Shown piece after piece: positions 16,648 to 24,546 of a stretch of 64,000 nt of DNA (position 1 is the stretch's first letter; each line of letters begins with the position of its first letter). The position numbers and the translations under genes are program-made. The DNA lies in contig NZ_JAHEWN010000001.1 in assembly GCF_018598555.1 (NCBI RefSeq), positions 62,001 to 126,000 of the forward strand, in the 5' to 3' direction. The notes beneath the pieces were generated by a model. It searched no databases and had not been told where the DNA came from. It worked only from the letters and a program-made list of their open reading frames with translations. Source of the DNA: Curtobacterium aurantiacum (GTDB taxonomy: Bacteria > Actinomycetota > Actinomycetes > Actinomycetales > Microbacteriaceae).

Positions 16648-16791
16648 CTCCCCATGTCAGTCCCGGCCTGTGCCGAGGACCTCACGCCACTGATCTTCCA
16701 ACACGTAGAACAAGCAATGTGTATTTCAGCAGAAGGAAAGCTGGGCCAGTAGAGTCGAGATGTGGAACATCAGCGGCGGGAGGTTGGGCGC

Positions 16792-17301
16792 GTGAGGCGG
16801 AGCGGGGGCCGGGTGATCCTGTTCGCCAGCATGGCGCTCGGGGCCTCGATGCTGAGCGCTCCGAACGAGGCGTCGTGGAATCCGGGGGCGTTCCTGCTCG
16901 TCGGTGGCGCCCTCTGCGCCCTGCCGTTCTTGCTGGGACGGCATCGGCGCAGAGGCACCGTGCGGGCCGGGATCTCCACGTCGGACTGGGTGGCTCTGTC
17001 GACCGGTCTCGGGGCAGGGCTGCTCGTCGGCCTCCTCTTCTTCGACGGCTCGGCTGCCTTCGCCGCGCTCTTCCCGGTCCCGTTCGTGGCGATCCACGCC
17101 GCCGTGAGCCGCTCGGACGGGAGCCTGCGAGCCCGGTCGATCGTGCTCGCGGTGACGGCGGCGTTGGTCGTCGCGATCCTCGTCACGGGTGACGATCTGC
17201 AGCGCGGCTTCGCGGACCTCGTCCAGGGGGCCGTGGTCGCCGGCGTCCTGTTGACGCTTGCGCTGGTCCTTCGGAGCGCTGTGCAGAGACAGCGGGCCTG
17301 A
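16792..17301 (+). CDS. Multi-pass membrane protein, unknown
   Basis: Not recognised. GTG 16792 lies 8 nt after GGGAGG (16778-16783) and gives 169 residues; an upstream in-frame GTG at 16762 lacks a ribosome site. About five hydrophobic segments are seen: VILFASMALGASML, AFLLVGGALCALPFLL, a VALSTGLGAGLLVGLLFF stretch, a middle pair around AAFAALFPVPFVAI and IVLAVTAALVVAILV, and VAGVLLTLALVL at the end, separated by short basic loops. It lies between the lower-G+C patch and a TetR regulator on the same strand, with a 55-bp gap before the regulator. Confidence 0.6.
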   Translation: MRRSGGRVILFASMALGASMLSAPNEASWNPGAFLLVGGALCALPFLLGRHRRRGTVRAGISTSDWVALSTGLGAGLLVGLLFFDGSAAFAALFPVPFVAIHAAVSRSDGSLRARSIVLAVTAALVVAILVTGDDLQRGFADLVQGAVVAGVLLTLALVLRSAVQRQRA

Positions 17302-17356
17302 AGCTGCTGCGGTGCACTCCAGCGCTGCGGGCTGCGTGATCGGTACGGTGGTCGCC

Positions 17357-17935
17357 ATGGCCCGATTCACGCCCCCAGCCGCTGACGCGATGCGCGCCCG
17401 GCTCCTGCTCGCCGCGCGGGACGAGTTCGCCGCGGTCGGACTGGCCGCCGGCAGGGTCGAACGGATCGGTGCCGCGGCGTCGAGCAACAAGGCGCAGGTC
17501 TTCCACTACTTCGGCAGCAAGGAGGGGCTGTTCGACGCCCTCGTCGCGGACACCGTGACCGAGACGTTCGCCGAGGCCCCGCTCGACACCGCTGACCTCG
17601 CCGCCTGGGCCGGCCGGGTGCACGACTCCTACGTCCGTCGCCCCTGGGCCCAGCGGCTCGCGACCTGGCACCGGCTCGAGCGCGCCGACGTCCCGCTCGA
17701 GTCCGTCGCGACCAGCTACGCAGACGCGGTGGCCGAGGTCGAGCACGCCCAGCGCGCCGGGGTCCTGCCGCGGGCGTTCCGTCCGGCGGTGCTCCTCGGG
17801 CTCGTCCTGCACGCCGCGGCGTTCTGGAGCGCGACCGCTCCGGAGTACGAGCCGCTGGTGCAGGCCGTGACGCCGCCGCGGCGTCGCCAGGTCGTGGCCG
17901 ACGCGGTCACGGCCCTGCTCGGCGGGAAGTCCTGA
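17357..17935 (+). CDS. TetR-family transcriptional regulator
   Basis: DNA-binding repressor of unknown target. The 192-residue product starts at ATG 17357. Residues about 10-57 form the TetR helix-turn-helix, with AARDEFAAVGLAAGRVERIGAAASSNKAQVFHYFGSKEGLFDAL; the FHYFGSKEGLF stretch is diagnostic. The C-terminal part (about 65-190) is helical and ligand-binding in the family. An in-frame GTG nine bases upstream is a possible alternative start. The only same-strand neighbour is the membrane protein upstream, which it may regulate; a terminator-like palindrome follows. Confidence 0.88.
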   Translation: MARFTPPAADAMRARLLLAARDEFAAVGLAAGRVERIGAAASSNKAQVFHYFGSKEGLFDALVADTVTETFAEAPLDTADLAAWAGRVHDSYVRRPWAQRLATWHRLERADVPLESVATSYADAVAEVEHAQRAGVLPRAFRPAVLLGLVLHAAAFWSATAPEYEPLVQAVTPPRRRQVVADAVTALLGGKS

Positions 17936-17970
17936 CCGAGCGATCCGCGGGCGCCAGCGTTAGCGCCGCC

Positions 17971-18016
17971 GGACGGAACGTGCGGGGCGGAGCCGCACCG
18001 CGCCTCCTGGCCGTCC
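17971..18016. terminator. Palindromic intergenic element, likely two-way terminator
   Basis: GTGCGG (17980-17985) pairs with CCGCAC (17993-17998), inside a longer degenerate dyad from GGACGG (17971) to CCGTCC (18011-18016). The right arm CCGCACCGCGCCTCC is the same as in the elements at 15725 and 37891. It lies between the convergent TetR and GntR genes. Confidence 0.65.
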
Positions 18017-18017
18017 C

Positions 18018-18662
18018 TCAGTCGGCTGCGCCGGCGGCGACCCGCAGCGTCCGCTCGGCGTCGTCGAGGTAGTCGGCGAGCAGCGCCGAGGCGCCGTCCT
18101 GGTCGCCACCGCGCAACGCGGACACGATCGCGTCGTTGCGTTCGACGAAGTCGGCGTGGAACGAGGCAGGGTCCGCGGTGGTCAGGAAGGCGAGCCGCAT
18201 CTCGGCGAGCAGCCCGTCCATCAGGGCGTGGATCCGCTCGCTCGGCACCGCGCGCACGAGCTCGGCGTGGAACCGGATGTCGGCGGTGCCGACCGCGCCC
18301 CAGTCGCCCGCGGACGCCGCTGCCCGGGCGTCGGCGACCGCTGCAGCGGCCTCGGCGAGTGCCGGCGAGTCGGGGGTGCAGGCGCGGACGGCTGCCTCCT
18401 CGAGCACCCGCCGAGCCGCGTAGAGATCGGTGACGTCGTCGGCGGAGAGCCGGCGGACGAACACGCCGCGGTTGAACACGTGCTCGACCAGACGGTCGCG
18501 GGCGAGCAGCCGGAACGCCTCGCGCAGGGTGTTCCGCGACACCCCGAGCTGGTCGCTCAACCGCTCCTCGGACAGCTGCGCCCCGGGGGAGAAGTCGCCC
18601 GAGGCGATCATGGTGCGCAACCGCGTGGCCGTGGAGTCAGCGCCGCCGACGGTTCGGGTCAT
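18018..18662 (-). CDS. GntR-family regulator (FadR/FCD subfamily)
   Basis: Likely local repressor of the 5-oxoproline genes. From ATG 18662 it encodes 214 residues: a winged helix-turn-helix (about 8-70) with GDFSPGAQLSEERLSDQLGVSRNTLREAF followed by LVEHVFNRGVFVR, then an all-helical FCD ligand domain (about 80-205) with DLYAARRVLEEAAV and FHAELVRA. FCD-type GntR proteins usually bind an organic acid and sites of the form TTGTnnACAA; such a palindrome lies at 18728-18740 in the divergent promoter, and a near copy precedes pxpA at 24547-24559. The longer frame extending upstream would overlap the DUF969 gene and is not used. Confidence 0.9.
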   Translation of the reverse strand: MTRTVGGADSTATRLRTMIASGDFSPGAQLSEERLSDQLGVSRNTLREAFRLLARDRLVEHVFNRGVFVRRLSADDVTDLYAARRVLEEAAVRACTPDSPALAEAAAAVADARAAASAGDWGAVGTADIRFHAELVRAVPSERIHALMDGLLAEMRLAFLTTADPASFHADFVERNDAIVSALRGGDQDGASALLADYLDDAERTLRVAAGAAD

Positions 18663-18727
18663 GGCACCGATCCTGGCATGCGTGGCGATTGTGAAGGGCG
18701 TGTTACAGAGCGGAACCGGCTCTTGCG

Positions 18728-18740
18728 ATTGTTGAACAAT
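18728..18740. promoter_or_regulatory. GntR operator ATTGTTGAACAAT
   Basis: Perfect 13-bp odd palindrome (ATTGTT-G-AACAAT) between the divergent GntR gene and the DUF969 gene, 19 bp ahead of ATG 18760. Form and place fit an FCD-type GntR operator that controls both directions. The matching site at 24547-24559 differs at one end base. Confidence 0.8.
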
Positions 18741-18759
18741 GCGGTCCAGACTGTCCCGC

Positions 18760-19467
18760 ATGTTCGTCCTCATCGGCGTCGCCGTCGTCATCGTCGGCTT
18801 CGCGCTGCGCATCAACGCGCTCCTCGTCGTCACGGTCGCGGGCATCGTGACCGCGGCCATCGGCGGGATCGGTCCCGTCGGCATCCTCGACGCGTTCGGC
18901 AACGGGTTCGCCTCGAGCCGGTCCGTCACGACCTTCGCGCTCGTCCTGCCCGTCATCGGCCTGATCGAGCGCTACGGCCTGCAGGACCAGGCGAAGCGCC
19001 TCATCGCGAAGCTCGACAAGCTCACGACGGGTCGCCTGCTCGCCGGGTACCTGGTGATCCGGCAGGTCACCGCGGCGGTCGGCCTGACCAGCATCGGTGG
19101 CCCGGCGCAGACCGTGCGCCCGCTGGTGTACCCGATGGCCGAGGGCGCGGCGACGAAGAAGTACGGGCGGATCGACGAGCGGATGCGCGAGAAGATCAAG
19201 GGCTACTCGGCCTCGTCCGACACCGTCGGCGTGTTCTTCGGCGAGGACGTCTTCGTCGCCGTCGGCTCGATCCTGCTCATCACGACCTTCGTCGACTCGA
19301 CGTACGGGCTGTCGCTCGAGCCGATCGACCTGGCGCTCTGGGCCATCCCCACCGGCATCGCAGCGCTGATCGTGCACGGCGGACGCCTGCTGCTGTTCGA
19401 TCGCCGACTCGACAAGATGGCGGCGGACGCCCGTGCCGACGCCCCGACCCTGGGGGCAGCAGCGTGA
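18760..19467 (+). CDS. DUF969 membrane protein, probable 5-oxoproline permease component
   Basis: Integral membrane protein of the DUF969 family, always found beside DUF979. From ATG 18760 it has 235 residues with about six hydrophobic segments, including FVLIGVAVVIVGFAL at the start and VGSILLITTFVDSTYGL later, plus the conserved-looking stretch VGLTSIGGPAQTVRPLVYPMAEGAA in the middle. An ATG at 18739 lies inside the operator palindrome, so the later start is preferred. The stop overlaps the DUF979 start as GTGA. DUF969/DUF979 pairs are associated with pyroglutamate genes in many genomes, and a joint role as 5-oxoproline transporter is the best hypothesis here. Confidence 0.85.
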   Translation: MFVLIGVAVVIVGFALRINALLVVTVAGIVTAAIGGIGPVGILDAFGNGFASSRSVTTFALVLPVIGLIERYGLQDQAKRLIAKLDKLTTGRLLAGYLVIRQVTAAVGLTSIGGPAQTVRPLVYPMAEGAATKKYGRIDERMREKIKGYSASSDTVGVFFGEDVFVAVGSILLITTFVDSTYGLSLEPIDLALWAIPTGIAALIVHGGRLLLFDRRLDKMAADARADAPTLGAAA

Positions 19468-20546
19468 TCACCAGCGAATGGCTCTACTGGCTCATCGGCG
19501 CGTTCTTCATCGCCGTCGCCGTCCTGATCGTCACCGACACCGCGCACGCGAAGCGCCTGGGCAACGCGGCGTTCTGGGGCATCCTCGGCCTGTCGTTCTT
19601 CTACGGCACCTTCGTCGCCGCGGGCACCGTGCCGGCCTGGACGCTCGGGATCGCCGTCCTCGTGATGGTCGCGCTCGCCGGGCTCGGCTTCACCGGCACG
19701 ACGAGCCGCACCCGGGTCGCGAGCATCCCCGGCGCGGGCACCGGTGCCGAGACCGGCCCCGCCGAGCCCACCGGCGTGACGCAGAAGATCACGAACGCCG
19801 GCAGCGGCAGCACGAGTGTGCTCGCCACCACCAGCCCCGACGAGCGTGCCGGGTTCGCGACGAAGTACGGCAACCGGCTCTTCATCCCGGCGCTCGTGGT
19901 GCCGGTGGTCGCCGTGCTGGTCGCGACGCTCGGCCCGCTCGTCTCGTTCGGCGGCGAACCGCTGCTGGCCGAGGGCAGTGCGACCCTGACCGGCCTGGGC
20001 ATCGGTTCGGTGCTCGCCGTGGTCGTGGCCGTGTTCGTCCTGCGCCCGCCGAAGGTCGCCACCCCGATCCGCGAGGGCGGACGGCTGCTGCAGGCGATCG
20101 GCTGGGCGGCACTGCTGCCGCAGATGCTCTCGACGCTCGGCATCGTCTTCACCCAGGCCGGGGTCGGTGACGCCGTCGGCACGATCATCAAGTCGGTGCT
20201 GCCGGAGAACTCGCTGCTCGCCGCCGTGGTCATCTACTGCCTGGGCATGGCCCTGTTCACGATCATCATGGGCAACGCCTTCGCCGCCTTCCCGATCATG
20301 ACGGCCGCGATCGGCTGGCCCGTCCTGGTGCAGGGCTTCGACGGCAACCCGGCCGCGATCTTCGCGATCGGCATGCTCGCCGGCTTCTGCGGCACGCTCG
20401 TGACCCCGATGGCCGCGAACTTCAACCTCGTGCCGGCCGCCCTGCTCGAGATGCGGGACAAGTACGGCCCGATCAAGGCGCAGATCCCGACCGCCGCCAT
20501 CCTGCTCGTCGTCAACATGGGAGTCATGTACCTTGTCGCATTCTGA
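19464..20546 (+). CDS. DUF979 membrane protein, partner of DUF969
   Basis: Integral membrane protein of the DUF979 family; with DUF969 it probably forms a permease. Start is GTG 19464, inside the DUF969 stop. The 360 residues include two or three N-terminal hydrophobic segments, a soluble loop rich in Thr/Gly/Ala (about 85-130), then about six more segments, with the stretch MLAGFCGTLVTPMAANFNLVPAALLE near the C-terminus that is typical of the family. DUF2891 begins 14 nt before its stop. The tight coupling of three genes behind one operator supports a single uptake and processing unit. Confidence 0.85.
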   Translation: MITSEWLYWLIGAFFIAVAVLIVTDTAHAKRLGNAAFWGILGLSFFYGTFVAAGTVPAWTLGIAVLVMVALAGLGFTGTTSRTRVASIPGAGTGAETGPAEPTGVTQKITNAGSGSTSVLATTSPDERAGFATKYGNRLFIPALVVPVVAVLVATLGPLVSFGGEPLLAEGSATLTGLGIGSVLAVVVAVFVLRPPKVATPIREGGRLLQAIGWAALLPQMLSTLGIVFTQAGVGDAVGTIIKSVLPENSLLAAVVIYCLGMALFTIIMGNAFAAFPIMTAAIGWPVLVQGFDGNPAAIFAIGMLAGFCGTLVTPMAANFNLVPAALLEMRDKYGPIKAQIPTAAILLVVNMGVMYLVAF

Positions 20547-21588
20547 TGCCGCCCCGATCGACCTGACCCGGGCCGCCTGGGCCGACCGCTTCGCGGCCGT
20601 CGCCGCGGACAACACCACCCGCGAGTACCCCTACGCAGCGCACCACGCGACGTCCGGACCGGACGACCGGGCACTGCCCGTCGAGCTCCACCCCGCCTTC
20701 GCCACGTCGTACGACTGGCACTCGTCGGTGCACATGCACTGGCTCGCGGCGCGCCTGGTCGCGCACGGCCTGCCCACCGAACTGGAGGCCCGGCTCACCT
20801 CGATCCTGCAGGCGCACCTCACGACGGATCACCTCGCGACCGAGGCGGCCTACCTGCGCGAGACCCCGCACTACGAGCGCCCCTACGGCTGGGCCTGGCT
20901 CGCGCGGCTCGCCGCCGAGGTCTCGGCATCCGAGGCGCCCGCCGTCCGGGCACTGGCCCCGGGGTTCGCGCCGGTCGTCGACGTCCTCGAGGACCTGGTC
21001 GTCCGGTGGATCGACGGCGCAGCACACCCTGTCCGGCACGGCGTGCACTCGAACTCGGCGTTCGGGTTGCTGCTCGTGCTCGAGGCCGCCCGGTCGCTCG
21101 ACCGTCCGGCCCTGGCCGCCGCGATCGAGGGGGCCGCGAAGGAGTGGTTCGGCACGGACGCCGGCTGGCCGTTCGCCTGGGAGCGGAGCGGGCACGACTT
21201 CCTGTCCGCAGGCCTGGCCGAAGCCGACCTGATGCGTGCCGTGCTGCCGGCCCCGGAGTTCGCCGCGTGGGCGCGCGGGTTCTTCGCCTCGGTGCAGCCG
21301 GGCGACGCGATCCTGCGCTCGACGGTGGTCCGCGACGAGAACGACCCGCAGCAGGTGCACCTGTTCGGGCTCGACCTGTCGCGTGCGGGGTCGGCCCGGC
21401 GCATCGCGGACGCACTCGGCGACGGCGGCTCGGACGGCACCGGCGTCGCCGACCTGCTCGACGACGCGGCGGACCGGCTGCTGACCTCCGGGCTCGCGGC
21501 GAGCGTGGGCGAGGAGTACTACTCCACCCACTGGCTGGCGAGCTTCGCCTGGGACGCCATGGAGGCCCGGGAGCACGCCGCTCGCTGA
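20533..21588 (+). CDS. DUF2891 family protein
   Basis: Soluble 351-residue protein of the DUF2891 family, whose members look like helical-barrel glycosyl-hydrolase-like proteins but have no established reaction. Seen: HPAFATSYDWHSSVHMHW near residue 52-70, EERPYGWAWL-like HYERPYGWAWLARL near 112, HSNSAFGL near 170, and EEYYSTHWLASFAWDA near the end, all characteristic. The start is TTG 20533, 9 nt after GGGAG (20519-20523), overlapping the end of the DUF979 gene. Its place in the DUF969-DUF979 operon suggests it acts on the imported compound or a precursor, such as a pyroglutamyl or related amide; this is inference. Confidence 0.85.
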   Translation: MSHSDAAPIDLTRAAWADRFAAVAADNTTREYPYAAHHATSGPDDRALPVELHPAFATSYDWHSSVHMHWLAARLVAHGLPTELEARLTSILQAHLTTDHLATEAAYLRETPHYERPYGWAWLARLAAEVSASEAPAVRALAPGFAPVVDVLEDLVVRWIDGAAHPVRHGVHSNSAFGLLLVLEAARSLDRPALAAAIEGAAKEWFGTDAGWPFAWERSGHDFLSAGLAEADLMRAVLPAPEFAAWARGFFASVQPGDAILRSTVVRDENDPQQVHLFGLDLSRAGSARRIADALGDGGSDGTGVADLLDDAADRLLTSGLAASVGEEYYSTHWLASFAWDAMEAREHAAR

Positions 21589-21650
21589 CCGTCGTCGGGA
21601 GCGCTGACCGTCTGCGGACACGTCGAGGATCCGGAGGTACCTTCGGGGCC

Positions 21651-21833
21651 ATGAGCGATCCGAAGGACGACGACACCCTCGACGACTTCCGCGAGGCGCA
21701 GGAGACCGACTACGAACCGGAGCCGACCGTGCTCGACCCCGACGACCTGCCCGTGGTCGACGACGCGGACGACGAACTGCTCCCCGACGACGACCGGCCG
21801 GTGCCGCTCGACACCGACGACGACACGATCTGA
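21651..21833 (+). CDS. Small, extremely acidic protein
   Basis: Not recognised. The 60-residue product from ATG 21651 is dominated by Asp and Glu, with Pro and Val between, no hydrophobic segment and no Cys. A GGAGG lies at 21632-21636, rather far from the start. Such proteins are probably disordered; some actinobacterial homologues may exist but no function is known to me. It follows the DUF2891 gene by 62 bp and converges with the monooxygenase-fold gene, so it may simply be a separate small unit. Confidence 0.6.
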   Translation: MSDPKDDDTLDDFREAQETDYEPEPTVLDPDDLPVVDDADDELLPDDDRPVPLDTDDDTI

Positions 21834-21878
21834 GTGATCGCGCCGTCGTCGGGCCGCGGCACCGGCGTCGGCGTCACC

Positions 21879-22181
21879 TCAGTCGAGCGGGACGGTCCGC
21901 GCGAAGGTGCGGGTGATCGGCGCGGTCGCCAGGAGCGGGCCGATGGCTGCTGCACCCTCCGGGGTCGCGCGCCACGCGACGTAGGTGTCGTGGTCCTCGG
22001 CGGTCGTCCACGACTCGACGACGACCATCGTGTTCGGGTCGGCATCGTCGACCAGGACCTCGAGCGACTCGAGTCCGTGGAACGACGCGGTCTGTTCGAG
22101 CGTCTCGCGGATCGCCGTCTCGACGGCATCGGCGGGGGCGTCGCTCTGGAACTGGACCTCGAGCAGGACGGTCATCGACAT
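21879..22181 (-). CDS. ABM-fold (antibiotic biosynthesis monooxygenase-like) protein
   Basis: Small ferredoxin-like alpha+beta protein of the ABM superfamily, which includes quinol monooxygenases and stress proteins. The 100-residue product starts at ATG 22181 behind GAAAGG. Seen: MTVLLEVQFQSD as first strand, SFHGLESLEVLVDDADPNTMVVVESW as the central strand pair, and AEDHDTYVAWRATPEGAAAIGPLL as the helix. It is downstream of pxpC on the same strand with a hairpin between them. Substrate cannot be told; members with this fold may degrade quinones or haem, or have no catalytic role. Confidence 0.8.
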   Translation of the reverse strand: MSMTVLLEVQFQSDAPADAVETAIRETLEQTASFHGLESLEVLVDDADPNTMVVVESWTTAEDHDTYVAWRATPEGAAAIGPLLATAPITRTFARTVPLD

Positions 22182-22212
22182 GGGGAACCTTTCGTCAGCG
22201 GTCTCCAAGCCA

Positions 22213-22241
22213 ACCCCGGACCCCCTGCACTTGTTCCGGGT
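22213..22241 (-). terminator. Weak hairpin after pxpC
   Basis: TCCGGGT-type arm at 22235-22241 pairs with ACCCCGGA at 22213-22220 with one bulge, four bases after the pxpC stop. It may attenuate read-through into the ABM gene. Confidence 0.35.
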
Positions 22242-22244
22242 CGG

Positions 22245-23129
22245 TCAGTCGACGATGCGGAAGCGGATCACGTCGCCCGGGCGGAGCTGTGCGGCACGGT
22301 CGACGGATTCCGGCGTCAGGACCGCGACGACCGGGTAGCCGCCGGTCACCGGGTGGTCGGCGAGGAACAGCACCGGGAAGCCCTCTGGTGGGACCTGCAG
22401 CGACCCGGTCTCGACGCCCTCGCTCGGTAGTTCCCCCGTGACGGCGCGGGCGAGCGGTGTCCGTGCGGTGGTGCGGACCCCGACGCGGTCGCTGTCGGCG
22501 CTGACGGAGAAGTCCTGGCCGGTCAGGGTCGTCCGCCACTCCGGGGCGAACCAGTCGTCGCGGGGACCGGGTACCAGGTCGAGCACGACCGGCTCGTCGG
22601 GCCACCGCGGTTCGGGTTGCGGCACGGCGTCCACGATCGGCCACGAGACCCGGGCATCCCCGACGGGCAGGACGTCACCGGCCGTCAGCGGCGGCGGGCC
22701 GAGGCGCGCGAGGGAGTCCCACGAGCGACTACCGAGCACGGGTTCCACCGCGAAGCCGCCGAGGACCGCGACGTAGGTGCGGAGTCCCACGGTCGCGGTG
22801 CCGATCCGGAGCGTGTCGCCCGGTGCCAGCAGCACGACCTCGTGGGAGGCCGCGCCGCGGACCCGGCCGTCCGCCCGCTCGACCTCGACGGGGCAGGCCG
22901 CGCCGGCGGTGGCCGCGACCACGTACGTGTCGGCGCGGAGCGTGACGGAGCCGAGCAGGGCCTCCAGGACGGCGGCGTCGGGACGGTTGCCGACCAGCCG
23001 GTTGGCGAGCGCCGCGGAGCCGCGGTCGGCGGCGCCGGCCGCGCCGAGGCCCATGTCGCTGAAGCCCGGGCGCCCGAGGTCCTGCGTGGTCGCGCCGTAG
23101 CCGACCTGCACGACGGTCAGCGCGGTCAT
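22245..23129 (-). CDS. pxpC: 5-oxoprolinase subunit PxpC (biotin-dependent carboxyltransferase-like)
   Basis: Subunit of the prokaryotic ATP-dependent 5-oxoprolinase, which converts 5-oxoproline to glutamate. The 294-residue product starts at ATG 23129, overlapping the pxpB stop as ATGA; the longer frame upstream lies inside pxpB. Seen: VGYGATTQDLGRPGFSDMGLGAAGAAD at the N-terminus, GSRSWDSLARLG in the middle, VLDLVPGPRDDWF, DRVGVRT and the C-terminal PPEGFPVLFLADHPVTGGYPVVA, all typical of the allophanate-hydrolase-subunit-2 (KipA/AHS2) family. The full pxpA-B-C set plus the operator upstream makes the assignment firm. Confidence 0.92.
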   Translation of the reverse strand: MTALTVVQVGYGATTQDLGRPGFSDMGLGAAGAADRGSAALANRLVGNRPDAAVLEALLGSVTLRADTYVVAATAGAACPVEVERADGRVRGAASHEVVLLAPGDTLRIGTATVGLRTYVAVLGGFAVEPVLGSRSWDSLARLGPPPLTAGDVLPVGDARVSWPIVDAVPQPEPRWPDEPVVLDLVPGPRDDWFAPEWRTTLTGQDFSVSADSDRVGVRTTARTPLARAVTGELPSEGVETGSLQVPPEGFPVLFLADHPVTGGYPVVAVLTPESVDRAAQLRPGDVIRFRIVD

Positions 23130-23758
23130 GCCACACCCGCCTCGACGAACCGGACGAGCGTGCCGGCGGGGGCGAGCGCCGGAGGCGTGCGGTCGAGCGA
23201 CCACATCGGGACGTCGGTCCGGCCGATGAGCTGCCACCCACCCGGCGAGGTACGTGGGTAGACGGCGCTGAACTCGCCCGCCAGGGCGACCGCGCCGCTC
23301 GGGACGGCCGTGCGGGCGGTGGCCCGGCGGGGCAGGTCGAGTGGTCGATCGCTGCCGGTGAGGTAGCTGAAACCGGGGGCGAAGCCGCAGAACGCGCTCG
23401 TCCAGAGCTGCTCGGTGTGCCAGGACACGAGGTCGTCGCGCGTCATGCCGGTCAGCTCGGTGACGGCGTCGAGGTCCTCGCCGTCGTACGTGACGGGGAT
23501 GACGAGCGGCTCGGAGTCGCCCGCGTCGATCGTGTCGGTGTCCGGGGTGACGCGCGTCAGGTCCGAGCGGAGTCGTGCTGCGTCCGTCGTCGTCGGGTCG
23601 TACCGGAGCAGCAGCGTCCGGGCTCCGGAGACGACCTCGGTCACCCCGGGCAGCGCGGCGTCGGCGAGTCCGGCGCGGAAGGCGATGACGTCGGCGAGGG
23701 AGTCGAACGTGGCGAGGAGTGCGGTGCCGCCAGCGGAGCGGACCTCGGGACCGGTCAC
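23126..23758 (-). CDS. pxpB: 5-oxoprolinase subunit PxpB (KipI/AHS1 family)
   Basis: Partner subunit of PxpC in 5-oxoprolinase. The 210-residue product starts at GTG 23758 in a GTGA overlap with pxpA. Diagnostic stretches include the CGFAPGFSYLTG motif (about 122-133), SVWP-like LDLPRRATARTAVPSGAVALAGEF and the YPRTSPGGWQLIGRT region near the C-terminus. The early part (about 1-80) is the more variable domain. Related KipI proteins inhibit a sporulation kinase in Bacillus, but in this gene context the enzyme role is far more likely. Confidence 0.92.
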   Translation of the reverse strand: MTGPEVRSAGGTALLATFDSLADVIAFRAGLADAALPGVTEVVSGARTLLLRYDPTTTDAARLRSDLTRVTPDTDTIDAGDSEPLVIPVTYDGEDLDAVTELTGMTRDDLVSWHTEQLWTSAFCGFAPGFSYLTGSDRPLDLPRRATARTAVPSGAVALAGEFSAVYPRTSPGGWQLIGRTDVPMWSLDRTPPALAPAGTLVRFVEAGVA

Positions 23759-24525
23759 GGCACGAGTGGTGCGAACGGGGCGATCGTGACGCCGTGCTCG
23801 GTCAGGAGCGTCCGGATCGCACGGGCCATCGCGACGGCGTCGGGGGAGTCGCCGTGCACGCAGACCGAGTCGGCACGGACCGCGATTTCGGAGCCGTCGA
23901 CCGCGGTGGCGACGCCCTCCGTGACCATGCGGAGCACGCGGGCCGCGACCTCGTCCGGGTCGTGCAGCACGGATGCCGGCTGCTTGCGGGACACCAGGGA
24001 TCCGTCGGGCTTGTACGCGCGGTCCGCGAAGGACTCGCTCACCGTGCGGAGTCCGTACCGCTCGGCCGCGAGCAGGAGTTCCGACCCGGGCAGCGCGAGC
24101 ACGGCGAGGGACGGGTCGACGTCGGCCACGGCACGGACGACCGCCTCGGCCGGCACCGGGTCGGCGCAGGCCGTGTTGTAGAGGGCGCCGTGTGGCTTGA
24201 CGTACGTGACGGCGGTGCCGGCCACGCGGGCGGCGGCGGCCATGGCGCCGAGCTGGTGGACGACGTCGGCGTGCAGCTCGTCGGGCGTCACGTGCACCGG
24301 GCGACGACCGAAGCCGATGAGGTCGCGGTATGCCACGTGGGAGCCGATCGCGACTCCGCGCTCGGCGGCGGCGCGGGCCGTCGCGAGCATGATCGTCGGG
24401 TCGCCGGCGTGGAAGCCGCAGGCGACGTTGGCGCTCGAGACGACGTCGAGCATCGCGTCGTCGTCGCCCATGGCCCAGGCGCCGAAGCCCTCGCCGAGGT
24501 CGCTGTTCAGGTCGATCGTCGTCAC
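23755..24525 (-). CDS. pxpA: 5-oxoprolinase subunit PxpA (LamB/YcsF family)
   Basis: Subunit of 5-oxoprolinase with the LamB/YcsF fold. From GTG 24525, preceded by AGGGAG, it encodes 256 residues starting near the family motif DLNSDLGEGFGAW; other seen motifs are SANVACGFHAGDP, GSHVAYRDLIGFGRR, VKPHGALYN, ESFADRAYKPDGSLVSRKQP and CVHGDSP. The longer frame upstream runs through the operator and is rejected. It heads the pxpABC unit, with the GntR-type palindrome 22 bp upstream of the start. Confidence 0.93.
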   Translation of the reverse strand: MTTIDLNSDLGEGFGAWAMGDDDAMLDVVSSANVACGFHAGDPTIMLATARAAAERGVAIGSHVAYRDLIGFGRRPVHVTPDELHADVVHQLGAMAAAARVAGTAVTYVKPHGALYNTACADPVPAEAVVRAVADVDPSLAVLALPGSELLLAAERYGLRTVSESFADRAYKPDGSLVSRKQPASVLHDPDEVAARVLRMVTEGVATAVDGSEIAVRADSVCVHGDSPDAVAMARAIRTLLTEHGVTIAPFAPLVP

Positions 24526-24546
24526 GGGTGCTCCCTGTCCTCGCGG

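Noticed and set aside
18739-18741. ATG at 18739 as DUF969 start
   Set aside because: It lies inside the operator palindrome; ATG 18760 keeps the membrane protein intact and leaves the operator free.
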